A DNA stretch of 36,018 bases from NCBI GenBank assembly GCA_026388115.1, contig JAPLKK010000124.1:1-36018 (forward strand). Reading direction: 5' to 3'. This DNA comes from Elusimicrobiota bacterium. GTDB lineage: Bacteria > Elusimicrobiota > Elusimicrobia > UBA1565 > JACRDR01. Shown here one piece after another: positions 27,307-35,890 of this stretch (the stretch's first letter is position 1; each line of letters starts with the position of its first letter). Below the pieces are notes generated by a model. That model was not told the origin of the DNA. It saw only the letters and a program-made list of their open reading frames with translations, and did no database searches. The translations under genes were made by a program, and so were the position numbers.

Positions 27307-27744
27307 GTGGACGAACTGGTAGAAGGGCAGGGTCCCGGCGCGAAGCTCGTGATGATCGTCGACGACGACGACAGCGTGCGCGAGCTCTTGACCTACGTGG
27401 TCAAGAAAGAGGGGTTCGGCACCATCGGCGCCGTCGACGGGCTCGAGGCCCTGCAAAAAGTGGAAAAGCACTCTCCCGACCTGATCGTCCTCGACCTGAT
27501 GCTGCCGCGCTGCGGCGGCTACGAGGTGCTCCGCCACCTGCAGGGGGGGACCACCTCCTCGATCCCGATCGTCGTCATCACGGGGCGCTATACGGAGCGC
27601 AACACCGCCGAGATGATCCGGCACGAGTCGAATGTCGTCGAGTTCCTCGAGAAGCCGGTGAAGCCGAGCGTGCTGGCCGGCGTGCTCCACCGCGTCCTCA
27701 AGACGTCCGGGTCCGACGGCGCTCGGACGGCGCCCCATGGCTGA
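27307..27744 (+). CDS. Receiver-only response regulator, first of a pair
   Basis: 145 residues with one CheY-like receiver and no output domain. The acidic pair is in MIVDDDDS (residues 16-23), the phosphoacceptor is Asp63 in VLDLMLP, and the conserved Thr and Lys are in VVITGRY and LEKPVKPS. It would be phosphorylated by a histidine kinase encoded elsewhere and act by protein contact. The GTG at 27307 is chosen because it comes just before the first strand and just after a -10 hexamer. The 3' end overlaps the next receiver gene by 8 bases. Confidence 0.85.
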   Translation: MDELVEGQGPGAKLVMIVDDDDSVRELLTYVVKKEGFGTIGAVDGLEALQKVEKHSPDLIVLDLMLPRCGGYEVLRHLQGGTTSSIPIVVITGRYTERNTAEMIRHESNVVEFLEKPVKPSVLAGVLHRVLKTSGSDGARTAPHG

Positions 27745-28189
27745 GACCGAAGGCATTCCCGGCGACCTGTCCGACCCGCGCGACAAGCTCGTGCTGATCG
27801 TCGATGACGACGCGAGCATCCTCGACCTGATGGAGCACGTGGTGCGCAAGGAGGGCTTCCGTGTGGAGCAGGCCGCCGACGGCCAGGAAGCGGTGGACAA
27901 GGCGCGGAAGTTGAAGCCGCACCTCCTTCTGCTCGATTTCATGCTGCCCGGGATGGGCGGCTACGAGGTCGTCAAGGAGCTGCAGGTCGGCGAGACCTCC
28001 GGCATCCCCATCGTCGTCTTCACGGGCCGCCACCTGGACCGCACCTCGATCGATCTCATCCGCCAGGAGCGCAACGTGCGGGACTTCATGGAGAAGCCCA
28101 TCAAACCCGCTTTCCTGACGTCGCTGATCCATCGCCTGTTGAAGACGCGTCCGCCGGAGATCACGCGGGCGTCCGACCGGAAGTGGTGA
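27737..28189 (+). CDS. Receiver-only response regulator, second of a pair
   Basis: 150 residues, clearly paralogous to the preceding gene. Acidic residues in LIVDDDAS (residues 20-27), phosphoacceptor Asp67 in LLDFMLP, then VVFTGRHLDRTS and MEKPIKPAF. There is no output domain. The two proteins share length, the GGYEV motif after the active site and the C-terminal HRLLKT. They overlap by 8 bases and arose by tandem duplication. No histidine kinase is present in the window. Confidence 0.87.
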   Translation: MAETEGIPGDLSDPRDKLVLIVDDDASILDLMEHVVRKEGFRVEQAADGQEAVDKARKLKPHLLLLDFMLPGMGGYEVVKELQVGETSGIPIVVFTGRHLDRTSIDLIRQERNVRDFMEKPIKPAFLTSLIHRLLKTRPPEITRASDRKW

Positions 28190-28635
28190 GCCGCCGGCTC
28201 GCCCTCGTCTTCGCCGCCGCCGCGCTTCTCGCCGGTCTCGTCTGGGGGGACCTCGCCTTTCGCGCCCGCCGGGCGTATCTCGAGGGAGAGAAGTATATGG
28301 ACTGGCACTCCCACCCCGAGCGCCAGCGCGCCTATTGGGACTCGTGGCTGAGCGCCGAGGAGGCGCGGTGGAGCTCGATGGCCGCGGCCGGCCGGATCGG
28401 CGCCGAGGAGGCGCGTCAACGCGCCGCTCTCGCGCGGGCGGAGCGCGATGAGCGCGTCGCCGAAAGCCCTCTGAAGTACGCGGTGCGCTGGTACGAGACC
28501 GGGGCGGACCTGTTCTCGACGCCGCCGAATCCCTGGACCGCGCCGACGCGAGCGCGGCTCAACGAGGCGCGCGGCCTGTGGCACGCCGAGCTCGCTGCCT
28601 CCGGCCTCAAGCCCGAGGACTATTCGTACCGGTGA
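28186..28635 (+). CDS. Small membrane-anchored protein of unknown function
   Basis: 149 residues from the GTG at 28186, which overlaps the receiver stop (GTGA); a GTG at 28183 is possible too. One N-terminal helix (LALVFAAAALLAGLVWGDLAF) anchors it. The rest is polar and helical, rich in Trp, Arg and Glu (MDWHSHPERQRAYWDSWLSAEEARW). No family recognised. It is also coupled to the next gene by GTGA, so receivers, this protein and the M50-like protein form one transcription unit. Confidence 0.65.
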   Translation: MSRRLALVFAAAALLAGLVWGDLAFRARRAYLEGEKYMDWHSHPERQRAYWDSWLSAEEARWSSMAAAGRIGAEEARQRAALARAERDERVAESPLKYAVRWYETGADLFSTPPNPWTAPTRARLNEARGLWHAELAASGLKPEDYSYR

Positions 28636-29348
28636 AGAAGCGGCTGTTCGGCCTCCTGCGGCTCCTCATCGGCATCGCGCTCCTCCCCGCCGCCTTCGCT
28701 TCGCTGGTCGCCGCCGCGCGCGCGCTGGGCGCGCTGGCGGGGGGCGGGCCCGGCGCCAAGTGGTTCTTGGCCGGCGCCGCCGCCTATCCCCTGCTTCACG
28801 CGGCCACGACGGGCCTGGGCCTCGACGGCGTGCGGCGCGTTTTCTACGTGCTCGCCCATGAGCTCACCCATGCCATCGCCGCCTGGATGAGCGGCTACCG
28901 CGTCCATCGCCTGCGGGTGGGGGCCGACGGAGGGCACGTGGACGCCTCGCGCGTGAACGCCTTCGTCGCCTTGGCGCCCTACATCGTGCCGCTGTACGCC
29001 CTGCTGGCGGTCGCGGGCTACCGGGCCTGGCTGTGGCATGCGGGGGGGCATCCCGGGCCGGCCGCCTATCCGGTCTTTCTGGCCGCTCTCGGGGCGGCGC
29101 TGTCGTTCCATTGGCTGTTCACCGTCGACGCCCTTTGGTCGGTCAAGCAGCCCGACCTCGCCATCGCGGGGGGCTTGGTGTTCTCCTTGTCTCTCATCGG
29201 GCTGGGCAACGGGCTGGTCCTGCTCGCGGCGTTGAAGTGCCTCTTTCCGAAGCTCGTCTCCCTTTCGGCGGCCGGGCGGCTCGCGTGGGATTTGACTTGG
29301 CGGCCGCTCACGCTGCTGGCGGCGGCGCCGGACGGCGTAAAGAAGTAG
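28632..29348 (+). CDS. M50-like membrane metallopeptidase
   Basis: 238 residues with about six hydrophobic helices. His76-Glu-Leu-Thr-His80 inside the helix VFYVLAHELTHAIAAWMSG is a zinc-binding HExxH site placed in the membrane, as in site-2-protease-like M50 families. The third ligand would be an acidic residue further on, possibly in HWLFTVDALWS, but the classical second motif is not obvious. Substrate unknown; anti-sigma factors are typical targets in the family. The GTG start overlaps the previous stop. It could be non-catalytic if the third ligand is missing. Confidence 0.65.
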   Translation: MKKRLFGLLRLLIGIALLPAAFASLVAAARALGALAGGGPGAKWFLAGAAAYPLLHAATTGLGLDGVRRVFYVLAHELTHAIAAWMSGYRVHRLRVGADGGHVDASRVNAFVALAPYIVPLYALLAVAGYRAWLWHAGGHPGPAAYPVFLAALGAALSFHWLFTVDALWSVKQPDLAIAGGLVFSLSLIGLGNGLVLLAALKCLFPKLVSLSAAGRLAWDLTWRPLTLLAAAPDGVKK

Positions 29349-29381
29349 AATAACTCGCGCGCGCCGGCGCGTGCGCGTTCG

Positions 29382-31619
29382 ATGACGCAGCCTCATCACC
29401 CTCACGGCCACCAGCCTCATTCCAAAGCGTACAGGCATCTTTGGCGCATCGCGCTGCTTCCCTTCCGCATCCTGGCGCTGCTGGTCCTGCTGGCCGTCCT
29501 GACGGCCGGCCTGGGCGCCGTCGCGCTCAAGTTCCTGGTGACGAGCGATCAGCTCCGGGCGGTGCTTGCCGCCCAACTGCAGGACGTGCTCCAGCGTCCC
29601 GTGCAGATCCGCGATGTCCACGTCATGTGGCTGCAGGGGATCCGCGTCAACGGCTTGCGCGTGCTGGAGGCGCCGGGATTTCCGGGGCCCGAGCTCCTCT
29701 CCAGCGAGATCGCCGTCGCCAAGTATCGCTGGCGCTCGCTCCTGCATAAGCGCCTCGACTTCACCGAAGTGCGGCTCATCGCCCCGCGCATCGACCTCGT
29801 GCGCCGCCAGGACGGCGAGTGGAACATCGCGGGGCTCTTGAAGCCGCGCGAGCGCAAGGTCCAGCTGCCGTTCCCGGTTTCGCTGGCCGCCGACGTGATC
29901 GCCGTCGAGAACGCGGAGCTGCGTGTTCGCGACCTTCCGCGACGGAGGGACGTCACCGTCAAAGGCTTCAACCTCCAGGTCCGCGATTTCAACGAGGCGA
30001 AGCCCTTTTCCTTCACGTCGTCGTTCGGGACCGACTCCGACCTCGGCGGCAGGCGGGTCACGGTCAAGACCCAGGTTCGCGGGAGCACGAATCTGGCCTC
30101 CTTCGAGTGGCCCAAGGCCTGGCTGGAGGCGGAGCGGGTCCGCATCTCGGTCGACGGCGAGGTGGTGACCGCCTCGGGGCGGGTGCGAGGATTCACGGCT
30201 CCGCAGTTCGAAGTGAAGCTGCGCCTGCCGCGCCTGACCTCCGAGAAGCTCGGGCGGTACCATCCCGTCGCGCCGGGCATCGTCATCCCGCCGATGGCCC
30301 TGTCGGTGCGCGGCAACATGCCGGAGCCCGGCCGGATCGTCCTCCAGTCTCTCGACGCGGTCGCCGAGCCCCTGCGCTTGCGCGCAAGCGGAACGCTGCG
30401 GCTCGGCCCGAACGCCGCGTATCGGCTGACGGCGAGCATGCCCGCGGCCGGCTTCGAGCATATCAACGCGTTGTGGGCCGGGTGGGCCAAGCGGCGTTTC
30501 GCCGGGACGGCCGAAGGGGGCTTCACCGTCAGCGGGACGCTCGGGACCGGCGAGCGGCCCGTCATCGAGCGGCTGAGCCTCAAGCTGCGCGACTTCGCCA
30601 CCGTGCTCTCGCCCGACGCGCGGTTGTCGGGAGCCGACCTGACGGTCGCCGGGTCGAGGAACCTGGACGAGCTGCAGGTCGTCGCCGCGCGCGGCCGGCT
30701 GGTGGCCTACACGAACGCGTTCGCGGACATCGACCTGGCGATGCGCGTGGCGGGGGGAGATCTCGATGTGCAGCGGCTGGGGCTGACTTGGTCGGGCTCG
30801 CACGTGAAGCTCAAGGGCCGCATCGAGCGGCTGTCTTCCCCGAAGTCCGTGCAGGTCCAGGGCTCGGTGGACAAGCTCGCGCTCCAGGAGGCGATCAACG
30901 CGGCGACCGCGGTCGTCCAGCAGATCCGCGCTTCGCATCCGCCCGGCCAGGCGACCCCGGCGTCCGACGGCAAATGGTCGCGCATCTTCAAGTACTCGAT
31001 CCCCAAGACGTTCCCGGCCACCAGCGGCGACATCAAGATCGGCGAGGTCATCCATCCCAACTTCAACACCGTCAACCTCGACCTGACGTGGAATCTGCAG
31101 GGGATCGCGACGGGCCTCAACCAAGCCAGCGGCCGCATCCGCGCCGGCTTCGGGCCGGGGAGGGTGACCAATATCCCGGAGCTGGAGAAGGCCAATAAGT
31201 TCCTGCGCGCGATCTTCCTGCCGTTCGTGTACATGCAGAAGCTGCGCAACTCGACGAATCTCAGCATCGGCACGATGTATCCCAAGACGCTCGATTTCAC
31301 GCGGATCTACGGGCAGTACGGCCTGCAGAACGGCGTCGTGGACATCGGCGCCTTCCACGTCGACAGCGGCCAGCTGGTGGCTTTTGCCAACGGCAACATG
31401 GATTTTCCCAAGGAGCGCGTCAACCTGCACGTGCTCACGCGCCTGACGACGTCGCGCGACCCGCTGCCCGAATATCTTACCGACGAGAAGGGCCGCCCTT
31501 CGATCGGCTTCTTCGTCAAAGACGACCTGAACAGGCCGTCGATCGAGATCGAGGTGCGCAAGATGAGCGCCCATGCCATCGAGGACGCGCTCGAACAAGC
31601 GTTAAAGAAGGGGCAATGA
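29382..31619 (+). CDS. AsmA-like protein, second copy
   Basis: 745 residues. A His-rich cytoplasmic start (TQPHHPHGHQPHSK) is followed by a membrane helix (about residues 24-50) and a long strand-rich periplasmic part. VQIRDVHVMWLQGIRVNGLRVLEAPGFPG matches the AsmA-type start and parallels the same stretch of the gene at 10892. The C-terminal region (IYGQYGLQNGVVDIGAFHVDSGQLVAFANGNMDF) matches AsmA C-terminal repeats. Likely involved in lipid transfer between membranes or outer-membrane upkeep. Its stop is followed at once by a repeat unit and pyrE. Confidence 0.82.
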   Translation: MTQPHHPHGHQPHSKAYRHLWRIALLPFRILALLVLLAVLTAGLGAVALKFLVTSDQLRAVLAAQLQDVLQRPVQIRDVHVMWLQGIRVNGLRVLEAPGFPGPELLSSEIAVAKYRWRSLLHKRLDFTEVRLIAPRIDLVRRQDGEWNIAGLLKPRERKVQLPFPVSLAADVIAVENAELRVRDLPRRRDVTVKGFNLQVRDFNEAKPFSFTSSFGTDSDLGGRRVTVKTQVRGSTNLASFEWPKAWLEAERVRISVDGEVVTASGRVRGFTAPQFEVKLRLPRLTSEKLGRYHPVAPGIVIPPMALSVRGNMPEPGRIVLQSLDAVAEPLRLRASGTLRLGPNAAYRLTASMPAAGFEHINALWAGWAKRRFAGTAEGGFTVSGTLGTGERPVIERLSLKLRDFATVLSPDARLSGADLTVAGSRNLDELQVVAARGRLVAYTNAFADIDLAMRVAGGDLDVQRLGLTWSGSHVKLKGRIERLSSPKSVQVQGSVDKLALQEAINAATAVVQQIRASHPPGQATPASDGKWSRIFKYSIPKTFPATSGDIKIGEVIHPNFNTVNLDLTWNLQGIATGLNQASGRIRAGFGPGRVTNIPELEKANKFLRAIFLPFVYMQKLRNSTNLSIGTMYPKTLDFTRIYGQYGLQNGVVDIGAFHVDSGQLVAFANGNMDFPKERVNLHVLTRLTTSRDPLPEYLTDEKGRPSIGFFVKDDLNRPSIEIEVRKMSAHAIEDALEQALKKGQ

Positions 31620-31620
31620 C

Positions 31621-31638
31621 CCTTCGACAAGCTCGAAG
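31621..31638. repeat. CCTTCGACAAGCTC-family repeat unit, copy 2
   Basis: CCTTCGACAAGCTCGAAG, a short hairpin (CTTCGA/TCGAAG) between the AsmA stop and the Shine-Dalgarno of pyrE. Confidence 0.65.
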
Positions 31639-31655
31639 TGAACCGGAGGAAGCAG

Positions 31656-32243
31656 ATGAAAGGGCCTGACGAGAGCGAGATCTTGAGCCTGCTGGCGGAG
31701 CACGGCGCCGTCGTGGACGGCCACTTCGTGCTTCCCTCGGGATTGCACAGCCGTACCTACGTGGAGCTGGCGGTGGTCCTGCAGTACCCGCACATCGCCC
31801 AGAAGCTGGCGAAGATGCTGGCCTCGAAGTTCCCGCAGGAGGTGGACGTGGTCGTCTCTCCGGCGATGGGAGGCGTCGTGCTCGGCCAGGAGATGGCGCG
31901 GGTCAAGAAGTGCCGCGCGATCTTCACCGAGCGCGTCGGCGCGGCGCAGGGCTTCCGGCGCGAGTTCAAGCTCTCGCGCGGCGAGCGCGTCCTCATCGTC
32001 GAGGACGTCATCACCACCGGGCATTCGACGAGCCAGCTCGTCAGCCTCGCCGACGTGTACGGCGCCAAGGTCGTCGGCGTGGCGGCCGTGCTCGACCGCT
32101 CGACTTCGCCCTTGCCGCTGCGCGTCCCGATCCGGACGCTGGCCATCTATCCGGCCGAGGTCGTTCCCGCCGACGGCTGCCCGCAGTGCAAGGCCCGCGT
32201 GCCGCTCACGAAGCCCTCGAAGGGGGGGGAGGAGACCTTATAA
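31656..32243 (+). CDS. pyrE: Orotate phosphoribosyltransferase
   Basis: 195 residues from the ATG at 31656, which has GGAGG 6 bases upstream; the frame is open from GTG 31638, inside a repeat. It joins orotate and PRPP to form OMP in pyrimidine synthesis. The PRPP loop VLIVEDVITTGHST (112-125) and FVLPSGLHSRTYVEL, VVSPAMGGVVLG are family motifs. The C-terminal CPQC pair is also seen in many PyrE proteins of this length. No other pyr gene is in the window. Confidence 0.92.
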   Translation: MKGPDESEILSLLAEHGAVVDGHFVLPSGLHSRTYVELAVVLQYPHIAQKLAKMLASKFPQEVDVVVSPAMGGVVLGQEMARVKKCRAIFTERVGAAQGFRREFKLSRGERVLIVEDVITTGHSTSQLVSLADVYGAKVVGVAAVLDRSTSPLPLRVPIRTLAIYPAEVVPADGCPQCKARVPLTKPSKGGEETL

Positions 32244-32248
32244 GACGG

Positions 32249-33466
32249 ATGCGGGCCCTCTTTATCTGCCAGACGGTCCTGACCTCCGGGATCGCGCTCT
32301 CATTCCCGTTCCTGGCCCTCTATCTCCACCGCGAGAGGGGGCTTGGCATGGGCTGGGTCGGCGCGGCCTTGGGGCTGAACGTCCTCTTCTCCTCGCTGGC
32401 TCAAGCGTTGGGCGGCGAGTGGTCGGACATCGTGGGCCGCCAGCGGGTGATGCGCGAGTCGCTGGTCCTGCGCACCGTGGCCGTGGGCCTGCTCGCTTAT
32501 GCCGTCTGGCGGGGGTGGGCCACCGCGCCCTTGCTCGGCCTGCTGTTCGTCTCGACGTTCGTGGGCAACTTCTTCGAGCCGGCGGCGCGCGGCTGGGTCG
32601 CCGACCACTGCCCGCCCGCGGCGCGCTCGCGGGGCTACGGCCTCTTGCGCATCGCGGTGAACCTCGGCTGGGCCATCGGCCCGGCGGTCGGCGGCGCCCT
32701 GGCGCGCAGCTCCTACGCACTGCTCTTCGCGGCGAGCGCGGCGGCGTGCGGCGTGTGCGCCGGCATCGTTGCGTGGGCGATCGAAGAGATCCCGGGCGAG
32801 CGCAGCGAGGAGCGCTTCGAGTGGTCGGCGGTGCTGCAAGCCGGCAAGAACCCCCGCTTCATGCGCGTCTGCGGCTTGAGCCTCTTGCTCGGCATGGTGA
32901 TGGCCCAGCTCGTCGTCTCGCTGTCGATGCATGCCACCGAGTACCTGGGCCTCACCGAGACCCAGGTGGGCTGGCTCTTCTCGCTCAACGGGCTCATCGT
33001 GGTGCTCGTGCAGTACCCGGCGACCCGCTGGTGGTCCGAGTTCCCTCTGACCACCACGCTGGCGGCGGGAAGCCTGTTCTACGCGGCGGGCTATAGCGCG
33101 GTGGGCGGCGCCGCGACGTTCGGCGCGATGGCGGCCGCCGTGAGCGTCATCACGGTCGGGGAGATCACGGTGGCGCCTGCGCTCCAATCCCTATGGGCGA
33201 ACCTCGCGCCGCCCCGCGAGAAGGGACGCTACGTGGGCTTCGCCGGCTTCGTGTTCCAGGCGGGGAGCGCCCTCGGCCCGCTGCTGGGCGGGCTGAGCCT
33301 CCAGTACCTCAGTCCCTCGTACCCGCCCGCCCCCTGGATCGGCGTCGGGATCCTGGGCACGGCCGTCGCGGCAGGCTTTTACGCCATGCGCCGCCGGTTC
33401 TCGGCGGAGGAGCAGGGATTGATTTCGGTGTCAGACGTTAAGTTAAGTAAGTTGCTTGCGCAGTAA
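32249..33466 (+). CDS. Major facilitator superfamily transporter with a repeat-encoded C terminus
   Basis: 405 residues with about 11-12 hydrophobic helices. The motif-A region GGEWSDIVGRQRVMRESL after helix 2 and the gate-like GYGLLRIAVNLGWAIGPAVGG in helices 4-5 fit the drug/metabolite MFS group. Substrate unknown. The last 14 residues (ISVSDVKLSKLLAQ) are encoded by the left arm and centre of the palindrome at 33426, which also supplies the stop codon, so the native C terminus was probably different. The ATG at 32249 lies 5 bases after the pyrE stop; GGAGGAG is about 12-18 bases upstream. Confidence 0.82.
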   Translation: MRALFICQTVLTSGIALSFPFLALYLHRERGLGMGWVGAALGLNVLFSSLAQALGGEWSDIVGRQRVMRESLVLRTVAVGLLAYAVWRGWATAPLLGLLFVSTFVGNFFEPAARGWVADHCPPAARSRGYGLLRIAVNLGWAIGPAVGGALARSSYALLFAASAAACGVCAGIVAWAIEEIPGERSEERFEWSAVLQAGKNPRFMRVCGLSLLLGMVMAQLVVSLSMHATEYLGLTETQVGWLFSLNGLIVVLVQYPATRWWSEFPLTTTLAAGSLFYAAGYSAVGGAATFGAMAAAVSVITVGEITVAPALQSLWANLAPPREKGRYVGFAGFVFQAGSALGPLLGGLSLQYLSPSYPPAPWIGVGILGTAVAAGFYAMRRRFSAEEQGLISVSDVKLSKLLAQ

Positions 33467-33492
33467 CTTACTTAACTTAACGTCTGACACCG
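33426..33492. repeat. Palindromic repeat with GGTGTCAGACGTTAA ends, copy 2
   Basis: Perfect 28-base arms (33426-33453 and 33465-33492) around an 11-base centre. The outer 16 bases match copy 1 at 3584-3669; inner bases are a different AT-rich sequence. It encodes the C terminus and stop of the MFS gene and ends 4 bases before the Shine-Dalgarno GGAGA of purB. Confidence 0.88.
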
Positions 33493-33502
33493 AGGAGACG
33501 AT

Positions 33503-34870
33503 ATGATCGAGCGGTACACGCGCCCGGAGATGCAGCGCGTCTGGTCGGACGAGAGGCGCCTGAAGCGCATGCTCGAGGTCGAGCTGGCCTTCCTCAAGGT
33601 CCTGGCCCGCGCCAAGCGGATTCCGGCCTCGGAGCTGGCCGCCTTGCGGGCGCTGTTGGACCAGGCGCTGGGCGAGCAGGTGAAGAGCCGCGAGGCCAAG
33701 AGCGGGCATGAGGTGGTCGGGCTCCTGCAGGCGGTGTCGTCGCAGGTCCGGTCGAAGGCGCCGCAGCTCAACCGCTACCTCCACTACGGCCTCACCTCCT
33801 CCGACGTGCTCGACACGGCGTTCTCGCTGCAGCTCGTCGAGGCGAACGGCCTCCTCATCAAAGGCTGGCGCGAGGCCGCCTCGCGCATCCGCGCGCTGGC
33901 CCTCAAGCACAAGAACACGTGGATGGTCGGCCGGACGCACGGCGTGCACGCCGAGCCCATCACCTTCGGCGTCAAGCTCGCCGGCTGGCACGCGGAGGTG
34001 ATGCGTAATCTCGAGCGGCTCGAGCGCGCCCGCACCGTCGCCGCGCGCGGCAAGATCTCGGGGGCGGTGGGGACCTTCGCTCACTTTCCGCCGGCCTTCG
34101 AGGCCGAGGTGTGCCGCGAGCTGGGGCTCGCGCCGGAGCCGGTGAGCACCCAGATCGTGCCGCGCGACCGCTACGCGGACTGCTTCCATGCCTGGGTGCT
34201 GTCCGCCGCCGCCGTCGAGCGATTCGCCCTCGAGATCCGTCATCTGCAGCGCACCGAGGTGCTGGAAGCGGAGGAGCCGTTCACCAACGATCAGAAGGGC
34301 TCCTCGGCCATGCCGCACAAGCGCAATCCCGTGCTGTGCGAGAACCTGTGCGGGCTGTCGAGGCTCATCCGCTCCTACGAGTCGGCGGTGGTGGAGAACT
34401 GCGCGCTGTGGCACGAGCGCGACATCTCGCATTCGTCCAACGAGCGCGTCATCTTCCCGGACGCGGCGATTCTGCTGGATTTCATGCTCCATCGCCTGTG
34501 CCGGGTGCTGGAAGGCCTGCAGGTCTATCCCGAGCACATGAAAGAGAACCTGGAGCGCTCGATGGGCCTGGTCTATTCGCAAAAAGTCCTGCTCGCCCTC
34601 ATCGACGCGGGGCTTGGGCGGCTCGAGGCGTACGAGCTGGTCCAGCGCAACGCCATGAAGGCGTGGAAGTCGCGCAAACCGTTCGTCGAGCACCTGCTCG
34701 CCGACGAGGACGTGACGCGGCGGCTGCCGCCCGCAAAGCTGCGCGCCTGCTTCGACCTTGCCTCCTACGCCGTAGCCATCGATGAGCTCCTGCGCCGCGG
34801 CGGGGTTACGTCCTTCGACAAGCTCAGGACTGGCGCCAGGCCGTCGTCGAAGAGGAGCGCCCATGCGTAA
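33503..34870 (+). CDS. purB: Adenylosuccinate lyase with a repeat-derived tail
   Basis: 455 residues. It cleaves SAICAR and adenylosuccinate in purine synthesis; a homotetramer in the cytoplasm. The fumarase-superfamily signature SSAMPHKRNP is at residues 267-276 and includes the catalytic serine loop; LTSSDVLDTAF and MVGRTHGVHAEP form the other active-site segments. GGAGA precedes the ATG. The normal enzyme end would be near residue 430; the last ~20 residues (SFDKLRTGARPSSKRSAHA) come from a CCTTCGACAAGCTC repeat and the sequence after it. Confidence 0.94.
   Translation: MIERYTRPEMQRVWSDERRLKRMLEVELAFLKVLARAKRIPASELAALRALLDQALGEQVKSREAKSGHEVVGLLQAVSSQVRSKAPQLNRYLHYGLTSSDVLDTAFSLQLVEANGLLIKGWREAASRIRALALKHKNTWMVGRTHGVHAEPITFGVKLAGWHAEVMRNLERLERARTVAARGKISGAVGTFAHFPPAFEAEVCRELGLAPEPVSTQIVPRDRYADCFHAWVLSAAAVERFALEIRHLQRTEVLEAEEPFTNDQKGSSAMPHKRNPVLCENLCGLSRLIRSYESAVVENCALWHERDISHSSNERVIFPDAAILLDFMLHRLCRVLEGLQVYPEHMKENLERSMGLVYSQKVLLALIDAGLGRLEAYELVQRNAMKAWKSRKPFVEHLLADEDVTRRLPPAKLRACFDLASYAVAIDELLRRGGVTSFDKLRTGARPSSKRSAHA
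34812..34828. repeat. CCTTCGACAAGCTC-family repeat unit, copy 3
   Basis: CCTTCGACAAGCTCAGG within the 3' end of purB, translated as SFDKLRTG, a peptide that marks such repeats when they enter genes. Confidence 0.7.
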
Positions 34871-35153
34871 GCCGATGACGAAGTACTGGATCTTCGACGA
34901 GCACTCGGGGCAGGTCCATGGTCCGTATTGGATCGCGCAGCTGAAGACGATGCAGGGCTTCGGCCCCGACACGAAACTTGCCGTTCGGGGCTCGAGCAAG
35001 CCCGGGGATTGGAAGAAGGCGAGGGACATCGAGGAGTTCCAAAAGGCTTTCGATTGGGCGCCCTCGTCCATCTCGGCAGCCGACGAGTTCGCCGCGCCTT
35101 TCCCCGGCGAGCCGGGATACGTCCCCAAGCCGGGCGAGAAGCCGAAGCCCTGA
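34863..35153 (+). CDS. Small GYF_2-like protein
   Basis: 96 residues from the ATG at 34863, with GAGGAG upstream; it overlaps the purB 3' end by 8 bases. Residues 5-55 (KYWIFDEHSGQVHGPYWIAQLKTMQGFGPDTKLAVRG, then DWKKARDIEEF) follow the pattern of GYF_2/DUF4339 domains: an aromatic strand, GP, a helix, a second strand and a Trp. These bind proline-rich peptides or act as scaffold parts. The rest is Pro/Gly-rich. Function unknown. Confidence 0.65.
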   Translation: MRKPMTKYWIFDEHSGQVHGPYWIAQLKTMQGFGPDTKLAVRGSSKPGDWKKARDIEEFQKAFDWAPSSISAADEFAAPFPGEPGYVPKPGEKPKP

Positions 35154-35172
35154 GCAGGTCCCGCCTGCTGGC

Positions 35173-35841
35173 CTACTCGCCTTCGGCGGCGGAAGCGCAG
35201 GGTTCGGGCGCGGGGGTGGGGCTGTTCGGGGGCAGGACGTCCGCGAGGGGGCAGTTCCCGTTCAACACGTCCGGACCGATCTTCTCGGGGATGACCTTGA
35301 AGGATGAGACCTGGACGCCGTTGAAGTTCAGGATCCAGGCTTGGTCGAACACGCTGCCCGGCCACTTGACCGGCACCGGATCGCAGGCGCCGGAGGCGGC
35401 GCCGCCCGCGCAGAACGTCTGGACCAGCGCGGGGATGACCTTATGCTCCCAGGAGATCAGGACCATCTGTCCCTGACAGGCGGGGTTCTTCATGATGTCA
35501 TCGACCAGCGGCTGGAGCTGCTTGCGCGTGTAGCTGGTGTTGATGGTCAGATTCAGGGCTCTGGCCAGCGGCGTCACGGTCTCGATGGCGCGCATCGAGC
35601 CTTCCTCGCTGCTGGGCTTCATGGCGTAGATGGCCGCCGGCGTCCCGAATTGCCGCGGAAAGACGGCCGCCAGCGCGTCGGCGCGGCAAACCCCTCGGGG
35701 GCAAAGATGGCTGCCGACAGCGGGCTTCTCGCCGTGACGGATGATGATGACCTGCGCGGGGGCCGCATCCGCCGGCCACGCGAAGAGCCACACGGCGGCG
35801 ACCGCCCCGACGAACCCCGCGACCTGCCTGCGTTCAGCCAT
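35173..35841 (-). CDS. Secreted histidine-phosphatase-superfamily protein
   Basis: 222 residues. A signal peptide (about residues 1-27, ending ADA) is followed by the catalytic RHG in IIIRHGEKP (35-37), with His36 as the phosphate acceptor, and a second catalytic His133 in ISWEHK. This keeps the two-histidine core of the branch-1/2 superfamily, but the insert with four cysteines (CPRGVC and AC...FC) suggests disulfide bonds in the periplasm. Substrate unknown. It ends in an acidic Pro-rich tail and converges on the GYF-like gene. Confidence 0.8.
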   Translation of the reverse strand: MAERRQVAGFVGAVAAVWLFAWPADAAPAQVIIIRHGEKPAVGSHLCPRGVCRADALAAVFPRQFGTPAAIYAMKPSSEEGSMRAIETVTPLARALNLTINTSYTRKQLQPLVDDIMKNPACQGQMVLISWEHKVIPALVQTFCAGGAASGACDPVPVKWPGSVFDQAWILNFNGVQVSSFKVIPEKIGPDVLNGNCPLADVLPPNSPTPAPEPCASAAEGE

Positions 35842-35890
35842 GGATAACCCCCACCTTGCTTCTTGCCGCCCCGGTCTCCCTGCGGGCGTC

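Noticed and set aside
28620-31598. A 992-codon open frame antisense to the M50-like and AsmA genes
   Set aside because: Runs across two clear genes and has shadow-type composition; no domain recognised.
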